From contig OZ024825.1 in the NCBI GenBank assembly GCA_964016985.1, forward strand, positions 5,388,056-5,452,055: a stretch of DNA of 64,000 nt. Direction: 5' to 3'. The stretch's first letter is position 1; every line of letters starts with the position of its first letter. The notes beneath the pieces are model-generated. The model saw nothing but the letters and a program-made list of their open reading frames with translations. It was not told the origin of the DNA and ran no database searches. Positions 42,966 through 53,890 of the stretch are shown one piece after another. The translations under genes were made by a program, and so were the position numbers. Source of the DNA: Anodontia alba (taxonomy: Eukaryota; Mollusca; Bivalvia; Lucinida; Lucinidae).

Positions 42966-43013
42966 TTTGTATACAGCATAGGGGTCTTTTTCATCTGTTA
43001 GGAATTGTATGCT

Positions 43014-43204
43014 TTAATGCTTAGCATGCTGGGAAAATTTCAGCAGAATTTTATTCTTACTTTTTCAGAAATTAGGATTTGACATTTCATGCAAATTGTC
43101 TACTAAGGAGACAATTTGCATGAACTGTCAAACCCTATTTTCTGAGAAAATAAGTAAAATATCATCATTTTGTTGTCTGCTGAATCTGCCCAGAGATTGG
43201 TTAA
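43014..43204. mobile_element. Family D MITE with TTAA on both sides
   Basis: TTAA at 43014 and 43201. TGCTTAGCATGCTGGG at the left. Core III: ATTTCATGCAAATTGTCTAC / AGGAGACAATTTGCATGAA. Confidence 0.82.
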
Positions 43205-43912
43205 GGTTAGTAATAAACCAAATTTTCAGCACATTATATCATCATTGTTGTAAAACAGATTTAAACACTTCTAACAGCATTTAATTGGAAAGCTGCTTAG
43301 GCAGGCTTGTCTTTGAAAAAAAGGGAGATTGTGAGTCAGATGTAGCAAGAAATCGAAAACATTTTAATGTCAGAGGAGAGAGAACCATGGGCCAAACTAC
43401 CAAGATTGTCCCCTGTATCCTAGGCCCCAGGGGCTGGGAATCAACATTAACATGTTGTAGGGCTGTAGCAGATGGGAAAGGTAAATTTGGTTAAAATCCA
43501 TGCACTTTTGTATGATTATAAATTTAAAGCATTACAGACCAAAGTACTATATTTGACCTTTTAACCTCTCTCCCAGAAATCACCACCAAACAACTGACAT
43601 GGTGTTGCACCTCTAACACAGACACAGTTAATTAGAAATGGAGCTAAAGGCTATATAAGGCTGACATAAAAAACGACAAATTCATTTGACCATGAAATGT
43701 AGGTCAGCGTCATAAAACGATATTGCACTGTTTGAGTCCATGTTAGAAGAAAGTGTATGCCAGGTAAGATGAATGTAGGTGTAATACCAGTAGTAAATCA
43801 GAAATGGACCTTACAAAAATCAAGCTGATGTTATTAAAGCATTCAACTTCTCACCGAGATGACTTATCGAATATTGATAATGATTATCCTATGGTGTATA
43901 ATCTTCTCAACC
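43205..43912. other. Mostly unique; one TCAAGGTCA-array remnant
   Basis: A 69-codon plus ORF (43285-43494) has no recognised domain. At 43660-43760 the words GACCATGAAATGTAGGTCAG and GTGTATGCCAGGTAAG echo the units at 46225. Confidence 0.4.
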
Positions 43913-43914
43913 TA

Positions 43915-44240
43915 CCGTATTTGACCTAATTACTGCACTGTGTGCTTAGGTTTTTCAAAATTACTTGGAACACTCAGTTGTGTTAAAATATGTATCAACC
44001 TACTTACCGTGCATTATAAAAAAAAAGATCAGAAAAGGACTTATTTGATGATGATTATGCGATTTTCTTTCCTGATTTTCCTCATAAAGGCATACGCTAT
44101 TGATGCAATTCATATGAATATCCACAAGACATGCCTTTATAAAGAAGTTGACAAAAATTACACTGGCTGTAATCTGAAGACTACGAAACTGCCTGACTGT
44201 GCGCTAATAGGAGTATGTGGGGTAATTAGGTCGAATACGG
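43915..44240. mobile_element. Family H MITE
   Basis: TA at 43913 and 44241. Ends CCGTATTTGACCTAATTACT and, reversed, CCGTATTCGACCTAATTACC. The centre is a decayed core II hairpin. Confidence 0.82.
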
Positions 44241-44244
44241 TATA

Positions 44245-45365
44245 TATTTTGGGAGAGCACCTAGTCAGGTCAGTGCCTTTAATAATCAGAATAAACTTTT
44301 AATTGCTAAACTTCTAAAACAGGAGTTTTGTTATCAGAATTTCTAGGTTTTATCACTGTCATTCCGAATTAATTTGCGCCGGGCTATCTATTTGAGGTTG
44401 CTTTTGTAAAATGTGTATGCATTTGGAGAACACTGTTTTTTTCCAGTTTTATGGGGTACTTAGTGGGGTTATATATAACTGTTCACTCCTCACTTTTTTT
44501 TTATTATTATTATTCAAAGTCACACTTTTGCAGCAGAGAACTGTGCTGTTGGTAATATAGTGAAACAAAAAATGGGAAGTACTGTGAAGAATGAATGTAG
44601 CAATGTGGGTTTTGCTCATTTAAAAGAGCAGTTTTCCCATAGGAGCCCAAATTTGACCATTCGACCTGAAATGAGCTTGTTGCTGTCAATATTCATACAC
44701 ATTTGAATTTTTTCATTTTGTTTTTTTTGTCGTACTACGAAGAAGAAACAAAAGATATTTTTCTTTGTTTACGATTGGAAATATGCATTCTTAAATCGAA
44801 CAGATTATAAGCTGGTTTAATAATACAGTTTAATTTGATATTCAAGCATGGAAAGATTTGTGCCGAAAGAAAAGGTTGTGTGTGGAGAAAAGAACGAAAC
44901 ACTGTTACATAGATGATTTTGGATATAGTATGTTCGGCCTAGGCTATGGATGGCGACGTGTAATTATGTATGCGGGTTAGAAAACAGACGATCATAGTTG
45001 ATTTTTTTACATAGCTCTGATAACGTCTATACTGTTTTTATCATTGAGTATTGTGATAATCTATATAATTACAATGTTTCATAAATTATAACATTTTTTT
45101 CACTATACTATGATCTATAGGGAGCTAAGTAATGCATGACAGATTAGTTTCCCGGCATACTGATGCTTTGCATCAATGTTTTCTTGTTACCAAATATAAT
45201 GTTGGTTTGAAAACACTTCTGCAGAAAGGTCAGAACCTGAACTTTATTACAACTTAGTCTAGACACTCAGAAAAATTGTTGGTGAAACAGATTTTTTGGA
45301 ACAATTAAAAAAGATTGTCAATTGTTACAAAATGAGAGTCTATAAAATGAATGTTATGTGAAGTA
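44245..45365. other. 1.1-kb low-repeat block
   Basis: No copies of the window's repeat families. AT-rich, with no ORF over 60 codons. It could be genuine host intergenic or intronic sequence. Confidence 0.5.
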
Positions 45366-45500
45366 TCCAGATAATTCTTTTATTTTTTCATCAAAACATG
45401 TATTGCCAGTATTCATTAGAAATGTCTTAGAAAGACGATTCTAATAAGTATATATGATGCTACTAATACTATGTTTTTGTTGTTTTTTGTGGAGAAACTA
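45366..45500. mobile_element. Family F MITE, decayed
   Basis: CCAGATAATTCTTTTATTTT, CAGTATTCATTAGAAATGTC / GACGATTCTAATAAGTATAT and TTTTTGTGGAGAAACTAG. Confidence 0.6.
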
Positions 45501-45513
45501 GAAAATGAGCCAG

Positions 45514-45719
45514 TGCATGACAAAACTTACAAAATGTCATGTGTGCCCAGCGAAGCTTCAGATCAGCTTGGGCAGTCTGATTAGTCTTCACTGTTTGCAT
45601 GAAGAAAGCTTAGCTACCCACTGAGCACACAGCAAAGACTCTGATCAGACTAGGTGGATGCCCAGGCTGATCTTAAGTCTTTGCTGGGTACACATGCCAT
45701 TTTGTTGGTTTTGTCATGC
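45514..45719. mobile_element. Family L inverted-repeat element, 206 bp
   Basis: GCATGACAAAACTTACAAAA at the left and, reversed, GCATGACAAAACCAACAAAA at the right; the similarity continues inward through ATGTGTGCCCAGCGAAG and GATCAGCTTGGGCA. No clear target duplication. Confidence 0.75.
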
Positions 45720-46006
45720 TTAGTACATGTCTTCAAGCATCTTATTTGAAGCTGTCTCCTGAATGCATAAACATGCTTGACAATCATCTGATTTGGAAAA
45801 GAAAAATCATACATATAGCTGAATAAAAAACAACAACAAAAAAAACCAAAGACAAAAGGGCATTAATGGCCCTGTATTGTTCACCTGAATATCATTGCAC
45901 GTAAGAGAATCTAACACAGAAATCATCAAACAAACATTCAGACCAAGATTTATGATGATTACATAAACAACTAAGACAATGTAGCATGCCTGATGGGTGT
46001 CCGACT

Positions 46007-46220
46007 TTAACACTTGTCCTGCTGAATAAATTAGGATGTCATGCCCATTACTAATTATCAGCCAATCAGATTACTTGATTCTGGATTTTTATACAAATTC
46101 ACATATTTAATGACAAACAGTGCAGATCTAGATCAGTTGGCTTCTTCAGAAGCCAACTGATCTGGATCTACACTGTTTGCAAAGGCAGGGTATATCCGGG
46201 TTCAGCAGGACAAGGGTTAA
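46007..46220 (+). mobile_element. Family A MITE
   Basis: TTAA at 46007 and 46217. TTCAGCAGGACAAGGG is intact at the right; the left is CACTTGTCCTGCTGAA. The 61-codon ORF starting within it is a by-product. Confidence 0.92.
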
Positions 46221-46224
46221 ATGG

Positions 46225-46740
46225 GGCAATTTTGACATGCAATATCATGAATGCACAAAGGAAACTAACCTAACACAAAAAACTAAAAAAAGTCACTGGA
46301 CCAAGGAATATAGGTCAAGGTCAAATTGGAATGACTGCATTGAAGAGGTCATATTAAGATGAAAACATGTAGCAAATATCTGTACTGTAGCACCAATAGT
46401 TGATGAGAAACTGACCTAAACACAAAAACTAATACAGTCACTGGATTGCAACATACAGTTTGTCAAATATGGATGACTGCAATCAAAATGTCACTCTCAG
46501 ATACAAGCAGTGCCAAGTATCACTGCTGTAGGTCCAATACTTACTGAAGAACTGACCTAAATGCAAAACTTAAAGTCACTGGAGCGTGAAATATAGGTCA
46601 AGGTCCAATATGGATGACTGCATTCAAGAGATCATGCTTAGCTGTAAGTATGTGCAAAATATCCTTGCTGTAGAACTAATAGTTATTGAGAAATTGACCT
46701 AAACAAAAAAAAACTTAACAAAATCAATGGACCATGAAAT
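46225..46740. repeat. ~130-bp tandem array with AGGTCAAGGTCA
   Basis: About four units with AACTGACCTAAACACAAAAA, CAGTCACTGGACC, ATATAGGTCAAGGTC and TGGATGACTGCAWTCAAGA. It is the same class as the array inside 3036-5756, here without that element's TTTCGTC ends. Confidence 0.8.
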
Positions 46741-47047
46741 ATTTTGTTTGTGTTGAGGTTTTACAGCCCAATCAACCCAATGGGGTCATGTCAAGTGCAG
46801 TCAGTTAACCTGTCCACACTTTTACTGGACAAGCTTAGTCCTCTAAGGGGTTAATCAGTATTGTACACATTATTTCGCCAGAAACTGACAACTGCCCTTT
46901 TTGAATCAGGGGAAGGGAGAGAATTACCACAGAAAACATTTCATGATCAAATCTCCATGAAAGAATGTTGCCCATCCAGCAGGGGTTGAACCCGCAACCT
47001 CCTGATCATCAGTCAAACGCATATCAAACTGAGCCAGCGAGTCCAGC
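46741..47047 (-). mobile_element. S1 tRNA-derived SINE
   Basis: Full-length minus copy: tail TTTTGTTTGTGTTGAGG, body GACAACTGCCCTTTTTGAAT, B-box complement GGGGTTGAACCC near 46984 and A-box complement AACTGAGCCA near 47029. Target duplication not evident. Confidence 0.85.
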
Positions 47048-47375
47048 CTTTACTGTTTGCTATTCCACTAAGTATTTTAATCCTTGTTATACTGAATAAA
47101 TTAAGATGCCACGCCCATTTCTAATTTTCAGCCAGTCAACTTACTTGATCCAGATTGTTGAGATAAATTCACATTCTTAATGGCAAACAGTACAGATCTA
47201 TATCAGTTGGCTTCTTCAGAAGCCAACTGATCTGGATCTACACTGTTTGCAAAGGCAGGACATATCTGGGTTCAGCTGGACAAGGGATAATTATTAAGCA
47301 ACAACTGCATATAAAGCAAAATTTAGGCCAAAAAAGTAAGGAATAAAGTGTTTGATTTTAAGGACTTTTACCGTA
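47048..47375. mobile_element. Family I element split by family A
   Basis: ACTGTTTGCTATTCCACTAA before and AAGCAACAACTGCATATAAA, GGCCAAAAAAGTAAGGAAT after the A copy (47077-47290). The left half is missing. Confidence 0.62.
47077..47290 (+). mobile_element. Family A MITE nested in family I
   Basis: TTAA at 47077; the right site is ATAA. Core I arms: CAGTTGGCTTCTTCAGAAGC, a perfect turn. Confidence 0.87.
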
Positions 47376-47579
47376 AGATGATTTTAAATACACAAGGTCA
47401 CTTAGAATTTGGTAAGTATCCACTGGGCCTCCATAGAAACATGCAAGTTTTTGCAAAATGCAGTGTACGCATATCTGCTATACAGTTGTTTTATATACAG
47501 ACATGTCTATATCAAAATAAATCATGTATCTTTCCGATTCTTGGGTCAGCAAAAATTTTGTACTGGAACCAGTACTACT
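47376..47579. other. No feature recognised
   Basis: A 98-codon ORF (47348-47644) spans it but resembles nothing known and runs into repeat sequence. Confidence 0.35.
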
Positions 47580-47789
47580 TGGGGTCACTGAGAGGGTTGT
47601 GTCTTACACATAAAAATTTGGAACAGTACCTAATATCAGTCTAAGTGCAAACTAAATCCATACAGACATTCAGGAGAAAACTTTTAATTTATTTCTAAGT
47701 CTATAACCTTGAACCTAAGGTCTTTCATGGGATAAAGGCTTGCATTGAACAAAACTTTGGACCAATATCTAACGTTAGTCCAAGTCAAC
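47580..47789. repeat. Dispersed relative of the 49-bp satellite
   Basis: AACAGTACCTAATATCAGTC and CCAATATCTAACGTTAGTCC match satellite units at 30345-32565; between them AGTCTATAACCTTGAACC and CATTGAACAAAACTTTGGAC match the non-tandem blocks near 30500 and 30850. Confidence 0.65.
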
Positions 47790-47959
47790 TTAACCCTTAA
47801 AGCATGAAGCAAAATTAGTAGCAGACAACATTCTTATCTTCAGATAAAATAAGTCTTGACATTTCATGTGAATCGATTCACATTAAATGTTAAGACTTAA
47901 TTTCCTTAAAAAAAATAAATAAATAAAAATGTGTGTGTGATTGGTGCTTTAAGGGTTAA
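47790..47959. mobile_element. Family E MITE, TTAA on both sides
   Basis: TTAACCCTTAAAGCATGAAG to GGTGCTTTAAGGGTTAA. Core III is short: CATTTCATGTGAATCGATTC. This copy shows the E ends best. Confidence 0.85.
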
Positions 47960-48031
47960 TCCATCCAAAATTTGAGTGGAAAGCTGAAGCTGACCTGGAT
48001 ACCAGTACTTGAGGTAGTGTAAAAGCTACCT

Positions 48032-48317
48032 ATTTGTTTGAGTTGGAGTTTTTTTGGCCAAGTCAACACTTTAAAGGTCATGTTGAGCCAGTCAGTTAAC
48101 CTACTCACACTTTCCCTGGGAAAGCTTAGTCCTCTTAGCAGTTAACCCGTAAGTACTCGTGCACATTCTTTCAAAAGTAAGTCTTTTTGAATCAGCAGAA
48201 GGAGGAAACGATTTCATGATCAATCTCAATGAAAGTTATGTGGCAGAGCTGGGATTCGAACTTGCGACCCCTGGATCTGTAGTCAGTTGTGCTACCAACC
48301 ATGCTGTGGACCCTGGC
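48032..48317 (-). mobile_element. S1 tRNA-derived SINE
   Basis: Target duplication AAAAGCTACCT (48021-48031) and AAAAACTACCT (48318-48328). B-box complement GGGATTCGAACTTG near 48250. More diverged than the copy at 38246. Confidence 0.85.
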
Positions 48318-48379
48318 AAAAACTACCTGTACCTCTTCATACAGATGAGCTAATGAATGCTGCAGTTTAAACCATTTAA

Positions 48380-48485
48380 GCCTAGCATCCCATAAAAGGG
48401 ACACTGGCAAACAGTGTAAACCCAGATCAGATGACATAGAATGTGGCAGCTGATTAGGGGCTACACTGTTTGTATTAAACACAGG
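48380..48485. mobile_element. Family J element (core I)
   Basis: CATCCCATAAAAGGGACACT precedes GGCAAACAGTGTAAACCCAG; the right arm is GGGGCTACACTGTTTG. A similar start occurs at 63885. Confidence 0.6.
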
Positions 48486-48486
48486 A

Positions 48487-48838
48487 ATTTCTACAAAACA
48501 TGATAATATTAAAAATTAACCAGACACCCCTTATATAGGAAGTGGACCCGTCCAAAGAGTTGAAGGTAGAAGAGTCTTCTTGGCATAAATGGATTAATTC
48601 AGTATCAGCACAAGGTAAAATTGATACACTAGCAATAACTGAACATGCACCAAATGATTCCTAATGGGACTTGCACGCATTGTTTTGATCCTGCTAGGTA
48701 ATTATCGTGCATCAATAAATGCAGAAAATAACCTAATCAACTTACCCACAGTGGAAAAATATCCTGTCTGCATGCTAGACGAAGGAAAAACTGGAATCAA
48801 TATATTGGCTTCTAACCAGATAAGAATAAAATATGCAG
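48487..48838. other. No feature recognised
   Basis: A 61-codon ORF at 48664 is unrecognised. Otherwise nothing supported. Confidence 0.4.
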
Positions 48839-49043
48839 TTAACTCTTAAAGCGCCAAGCAAAAATTTGTAGCAGACAGCATAGTCATTTTTTTTTTTTTA
48901 ATTTTTCACATAAAATGAGTCTTAACATTTCATGTGGTTTGTCTGACAAGTAGACAATTCACATGAAATGTGAAGTTATTCTCTAAGAAAAATAAATAGA
49001 AATATTTAAAGTGTCATCTGCTGCAATTATAACTGGTACTTTA
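48839..49043. mobile_element. Family E MITE
   Basis: TTAACTCTTAAAGCGCCAAG at the left. Core III: TTCATGTGGTTTGTCTGACA / TAGACAATTCACATGAAATG. The right end is eroded. Confidence 0.77.
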
Positions 49044-49228
49044 TCCGGCAAATTCAGCAGATGACAAATTGATTATATTTTTCTTATTTTTCCCGGAAAA
49101 TAGGCTTTGGCATTTCATGCAAATTGGCTCCTAATTTGCATTAATGTCAAAACCTGTTTTCTGGGAAAAATAAGAAAAATGTTTCAAAATGTCATCTGCT
49201 GAAATTTTTACCCAGAGTGCTAAGGATT
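49044..49228. mobile_element. Family D MITE
   Basis: TTCAGCAGATGACAAATTGA and AAAATGTCATCTGCTGAAAT face each other; the core is shortened (CATGCAAATTGGCTCCTAAT). The right end is CCCAGAGTGCTAAGG. Confidence 0.72.
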
Positions 49229-49682
49229 ATGGGTTCAATACATTTCATACTACCCAAATGAAAAATATTTCAGATCCCACCAAATTGTCTCTGACTCATT
49301 GAGATGATTTTAATGAGCTCCTAGAACATATTTTGGTGAAATAAAATGAACGTCAATACTTCAATATTTTCTCAAGAAGCCTGTCTATAGCTCCTGTTAA
49401 TAAAAGCTACATAAAACTGAACAGAAATTCAATAAATACAAACCAACTAGAATAAACAGCTGCTTTCTTTTAGGGCTTAACTCTGATCCATACCTTTTAA
49501 TTCACAGATGTAAAAATCTTGAGTATATCAGTCATTGCAAACACCTTCCTTCTAGTTCAAACTGTACTTCAGTGAATAATTTTCGCATCAACTTGAAAAA
49601 ATGTTCACTCAAATGCAGAAAATAAACTTGCAGTATTCCAAAATAAAGATGTGGAAATAATATTGGAAACTTCATAAATTTT
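49229..49682. other. No clear feature
   Basis: A weak inverted pair at 49285-49335 (ATTGTCTCTGACTCATTGAG / GAGATGATTTTAATGAGC) is the only structure seen. Confidence 0.4.
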
Positions 49683-49865
49683 TGTACATCAAAGTCATAT
49701 GTAAACAATGCAGATACAGATCAAACTAGATGAACAGTCTGTTCAGGGTGTACACTGTTTGCCATTCCACAAAGTATTTCAAGAAACAACTGCATTTAAA
49801 GCAAAATTTAGGCCAAAAAAAGTATGGGATAAAGTGTCTGAAATTTACAGACATTTACCATACAA
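49683..49865. mobile_element. Family I element
   Basis: TGTAAACAATGCAGATACAG, a decayed core I, then GCCATTCCACAAAGTATTTC, TAAAGCAAAATTTAGGCC and AGTATGGGATAAAGTGTCTG. Uninterrupted relative of 47048. Confidence 0.65.
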
Positions 49866-50334
49866 TTTCCAAGTGCTTTGCACTGGTTTCAAGACTGCAA
49901 CAGGCTGTATGTGCTTCAACTAATCAAAGTCTTTTCTGCAACACCAATCAACCAATCAAAATCATTTACTTGCAACACCAATCAACCAATCAAAATCATT
50001 TATTTGAATCATAGTTTCTGGGATCTGTTGGCAGGATAATGAAAGATCAATATTTACAAATGATTTTAACCCTTTTTCTTTTGTTACAGAAAGAGTGAAT
50101 AAAATTAACTTCAAGTCAAATAATAAACTGAATCTATTTGGTAAGTGCCAAACATTACAAGGTTAGGGGGCCAGAATGTCTCAGTCCAGCTGTAATCCAA
50201 CAAAAACAAATCTCAACAATGATGATAAAAATTAGTGCTTTTCTATTACTTACTGGTGACATCTCTAACTGCACCATTGAACAGTACAGTACATTGAACA
50301 GTGGCAGATGTATACAAGTCGTTTAATCATTTTT

Positions 50335-50597
50335 AAAACCCTTACAGTGCCATTCAAAATTGTAGCTGATGACATTCTTTATTATTTTTCAGAGCAAACA
50401 AGGCTAAAAAATTAATTAAAAAAAAACAACAAGAAGAAACAAAGCTTAAAATTTTAATAAAAAAAAAACAAGGCTTAAAATTTCAAGTGAATTGTCTGAT
50501 AGGCAGACAATTCACATGAAATGTCTATTTTCTCTGAAAAAAATAATAAAGAAAAAATCTAGAAGGTCATCTGCTGCTGTTGTGATTGGCATTTTAA
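50335..50597. mobile_element. Family E MITE, expanded arm
   Basis: AACCCTTACAGTGCCATTCA at the left. Core III: AATTTCAAGTGAATTGTCTG / CAGACAATTCACATGAAATG. An A-rich stretch (50415-50470) with two copies of CAAGGCTTAAAATTT-like sequence lengthens the left arm. It ends on the TTAA used by the next element. Confidence 0.68.
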
Positions 50598-50802
50598 CTC
50601 TTTGCATGCTGGGTGATTTTGCTTGCTTTTTGTGGTCTGTGGATTTTTTTTTAAAAAATTACTTTTTCAAAAAAATATCTTTCAGGAATACCATCAGAGT
50701 GTCAAACAGTTTGGATCCAGATCAGGCCCGACAAAACAACCAAACTGTTTGCAAAGGTTATCAGCAGACGACTAAAGTCGCCACTAGCGGGGAAAGAGTT
50801 AA
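50594..50802. mobile_element. Family K TTAA element with core I
   Basis: TTAA at 50594 and 50799, ends CTCTTTGC and GGGGAAAGAG. The middle has CAAACAGTTTGGATCCAGAT and CAAACTGTTTGCAAAGG, a core I derivative. Confidence 0.65.
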
Positions 50803-51143
50803 GCGTATATAGATTTTATTTGATAATTTGGCAAGATCTGTGGTCAATGAATATTAATGGCAGGGCTTGAAATTTCATGCCAACCAGATTGGATTTGCAT
50901 GAAAAGTCAAGAGCAACTTTCTGAATAAAATGAAAAATACTTGTAAAAGTCATCTATTTAAATTCTGCAGTTTAAAGTCAACCTTGCCCTTGGAAACAAA
51001 GAACATGTAAAACAATGAAAACCAGTCTGTTTTATTGAGATTCCTCACTTTATCCACAACATTTTCATTGAAAGTATTCAAAACAAATCATTATATCATA
51101 GAGTTGTCTACGCCTTTTGCTGAGCCTTTTACCTGCAAAATAC

Positions 51144-51350
51144 ACCGTATTTACCCTGAGTATTGGGACATACCTGCCTGGACAAACAGTGTAGACCCAG
51201 ATCAGATGCCACATTCTGTGGCATCTGATCTGAGGCTACATTGTTTATCACTCATCTAGCAGCTTTTAGATGATTTAACCAGCTAAAAATCTGACCTTTA
51301 GAACAAATATGGTAATGAGTTAAGTGTCTCAATTCTAGGCTAAAATGGTA
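51144..51350 (-). mobile_element. Family B MITE
   Basis: CCGTATTTACCCTGAGTATT at the left. Core I turns at GCCACATTCTGTGGC. The right end GTGTCTCAATTCTAGG is diverged. Confidence 0.8.
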
Positions 51351-51359
51351 ACCCATAAC

Positions 51360-51538
51360 TTAACCCTCAAAGCACCAATCACAACTTAACTTGCAAAGAA
51401 AAAAGTCTTGACATTTCATGTGAACCATTTGCCAAGCAGATGATTCACATGAAATGTCAGGACTTATCTTCTCTGAAAAAAAAAAAAAGAATTGGAATTC
51501 CATCTGTTGCAAATTTTGCTTGGTGCTTTAAGGGCTAA
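51360..51538. mobile_element. Family E MITE
   Basis: TTAACCCTCAAAGCACCAAT to TTGGTGCTTTAAGGGCTAA. Arms AGTCTTGACATTTCATGTGA / TCACATGAAATGTCAGGACT around GCCAAGCAG. Confidence 0.85.
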
Positions 51539-51966
51539 GTTCATATTTGAAAAGAAACAATCTCAAGAAATTTGACTGCTTTTATAAAAGGGAGTTTATT
51601 ATTTGTTATGATTTTATTCAGTCAGGTAGACAACAATAAATAAGATAGGACAAACTTAAAGGTACCTTACTGCACACCCAAAATCTTCCGGTTATCTGAT
51701 GTGTAAATTGAAAATCTGAGATTTCTGTTTTCATTTTATGCTAAATGAGAAACATTTTTTCCCTCTATGATATGTAAGTATTTGCCTCCCTTCTCAAGGG
51801 GGCTAACTCTAAAAGGAGAATTTGCTCCCCATAGGAGTAAATTCTTTCCTTTAAGAGTAAAGCCCCTTGCATATGAGTTTTATATTCCAGGAATTCTGCT
51901 GGAGTTATCTCCAACTAAAAAGGAAAGCAATGACTTTCAGTTTAGAGTGATCTCTCTTTGAGATGT
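51539..51966. other. No feature recognised
   Basis: A 64-codon ORF at 51767 is not recognised. Confidence 0.4.
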
Positions 51967-51967
51967 A

Positions 51968-52500
51968 CAGGGTGTCTAAAAAAATCATGGATCTGATGCT
52001 CCATTATTTTTGGGAAGCATCCATTAAATTTTCACACAGTGACACATTTTTTTTTTTTTTTTTTGAAAAATGCAAAACGTTTCAAACTATTATCTGATAT
52101 TACTGCCAGGGTTACCGCCCTGCTTCAATTTTGGTATCTTCAAATGCATTTTACTTTTCAGAATTCAGGCCAAATTCATAATTTTAATTATAAAATATGC
52201 CTGCAAGAGAAATAAAGCATTCTAAACTTAGTGGGGTCCTGTCATGGTTTAAATACTGTCTTCAAGTTTCTGCCAAAGCTTTTATGGTCCAAAATGCAAT
52301 TTTTCAAAAAAATCTTATGGAAACAGTAAAATGGGTAATAAGCTGTGATGCAAAGCAGGGACATCTTGTAGGTATCCAACAACCGACTACTTATTCCATA
52401 TTTTAACAGTAATACATTATGAGGAGTGTCTTTTTGGCTACAAGAAATTTGAAGACAAACCATATCATACAAAAATCCACAACTGTTTTTAGACACCCTT
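51968..52500. mobile_element. Mariner-like internally deleted element, 533 bp
   Basis: TA at 51966 and 52501. Ends CAGGGTGTCTAAAAAAATCA and, reversed, AAAGGGTGTCTAAAAACAGT. Such GGGTGTC ends and the TA target fit Tc1/mariner. A 69-codon ORF (52197-52406) might be a transposase remnant but has no motif I can name. Confidence 0.65.
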
Positions 52501-52797
52501 TATCCAAACCACCTAAAGATACCTTTTTGCTATGAAAAGTAGATCAATTTGAAAATAGGTGAAAACTATTGGGTTGGCTATTAATTTTTACTGAAGCAAC
52601 AAAAATGTCAAATTTGATAAGAAAGTTAGCAATAAAACACCTTACTTTTCTTTAGCTATATTTTGAGATAATTTGATATGGTTAAAGCGAGTCAGTCAAG
52701 TTCATCACTGAGGTAGAAGAAGTATCAAAATAGAAGTTGTCACCATCAAAACAAGCATTTTTCTTCTGAATAATATTAAAAAAGGTAAGAGAAAATA

Positions 52798-52984
52798 TTA
52801 ACCCTGGTCTTGTGGTCAAGGATATGCCCTGTCTTTGCAAACAGTGTAGCTCCAGATCAGTTGGCTTACTGATCTGGATCTGCACTGTTTGCCATTCAAT
52901 ATATGTATTTGTATCAGCAACCTGGATGGCTGACAATTAGAAGAGGGCATGGCATCTTAATATATTCAGCAGGACAAGGGTTAA
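52798..52984 (-). mobile_element. Family A MITE
   Basis: TTAA at 52798 and 52981. CAGCAGGACAAGGG is intact at the right; the palindrome arm is shortened (CAGTTGGCTTACTGATCTGG). Confidence 0.88.
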
Positions 52985-53189
52985 TTAATATGGAGATATC
53001 CAGGCAAGCTTGCAATCATAGAACAATTCAGGCACTGAATAAGGTTAGAGTGATGTGAAACAACACTGCAGACCAACAAGTTCCCCACCCCCACCATTAT
53101 TCTTGATACAGTTCCAGCTATATGTACATATAATTGTTCAGTCTGCAAAGGGGTTCCTAATAAGAAGCCATATTTGGTCATGGCCGTAA

Positions 53190-53300
53190 GCATTAACCCT
53201 TGGAGCACCAAACTTAAGTGTACCAAACAAGATTCTATTTTTTTAAATATTTTTCAGAGAAAATAAGGCTAGTGTTCCATGTGAATTGTCTGTCCAATAT
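53190..53300. mobile_element. Family E half element
   Basis: TTAACCCTTGGAGCACCAAA to GTGTTCCATGTGAATTGTCT; the second arm is absent. Confidence 0.65.
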
Positions 53301-53320
53301 CATGCCTAACACATCTTAAT

Positions 53321-53534
53321 TTAACCCTTGTCCTGCTGAACCTGGATATGTCCTGCCTTTGCAAACAGTGTAGATCGAGATCAGTTGGCTTCTGAGGAAG
53401 TAAACTGATCTGGATCTGCAATGTTTGCCATTAAGTATGTGAATTTATATCAGCAACCTTGATCAAGTAATCTGATTGGCTGACAACTAGAAGTGGGTGT
53501 GGCTTCTTAATTTATTCAGCAGAACAAGGGTTAA
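53321..53534 (-). mobile_element. Family A MITE
   Basis: TTAA at 53321 and 53531, with CCCTTGTCCTGCTGAA and TTCAGCAGAACAAGGG. Confidence 0.92.
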
Positions 53535-53672
53535 ACAAGAGGAATGATAAGCTAGAGATCCATAACCAAAGTCACTAGACCAACGAGCCCTCCTTTTTTT
53601 TTTAATGAAGTGACAAATGATGATGTTAAAAGGATGATATTTCACAATCTTTTGGCCAAAGAAAAGTGTTTA

Positions 53673-53888
53673 CCGTATTTACCCTAAGTATTCGGACACC
53701 TCAACTCCTTACCATATATGTTCTAAAATTTGAACCAGTACAATTCACTATGCGATGTTGTGTCTAAAGATTGCTGGATGAGTGGCAAACAGTGTAGACC
53801 CAGATGAGACGCCGCGTTTTGCGGCGTCTCATCTGGGTCTATACTGTTTGCCCAGGCCTGTCTGTCCGAATATATATGGTAAATACGG
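53673..53888 (+). mobile_element. Family B MITE, best copy, 32-bp hairpin
   Basis: TA at 53671 and 53889. Ends CCGTATTTACCCTAAGTATT / ATATATGGTAAATACGG. The core I hairpin spans 53784-53852: two 32-base arms with one mismatch and a 5-base loop, GC-rich at the turn (GACGCCGCGTTTTGCGGCGTC is its heart). Confidence 0.9.
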
Positions 53889-53890
53889 TA

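Noticed and set aside
43285..43494. 69-codon ORF as a host exon
   Set aside because: No recognised domain, no convincing splice pair, follows directly after a family D end.
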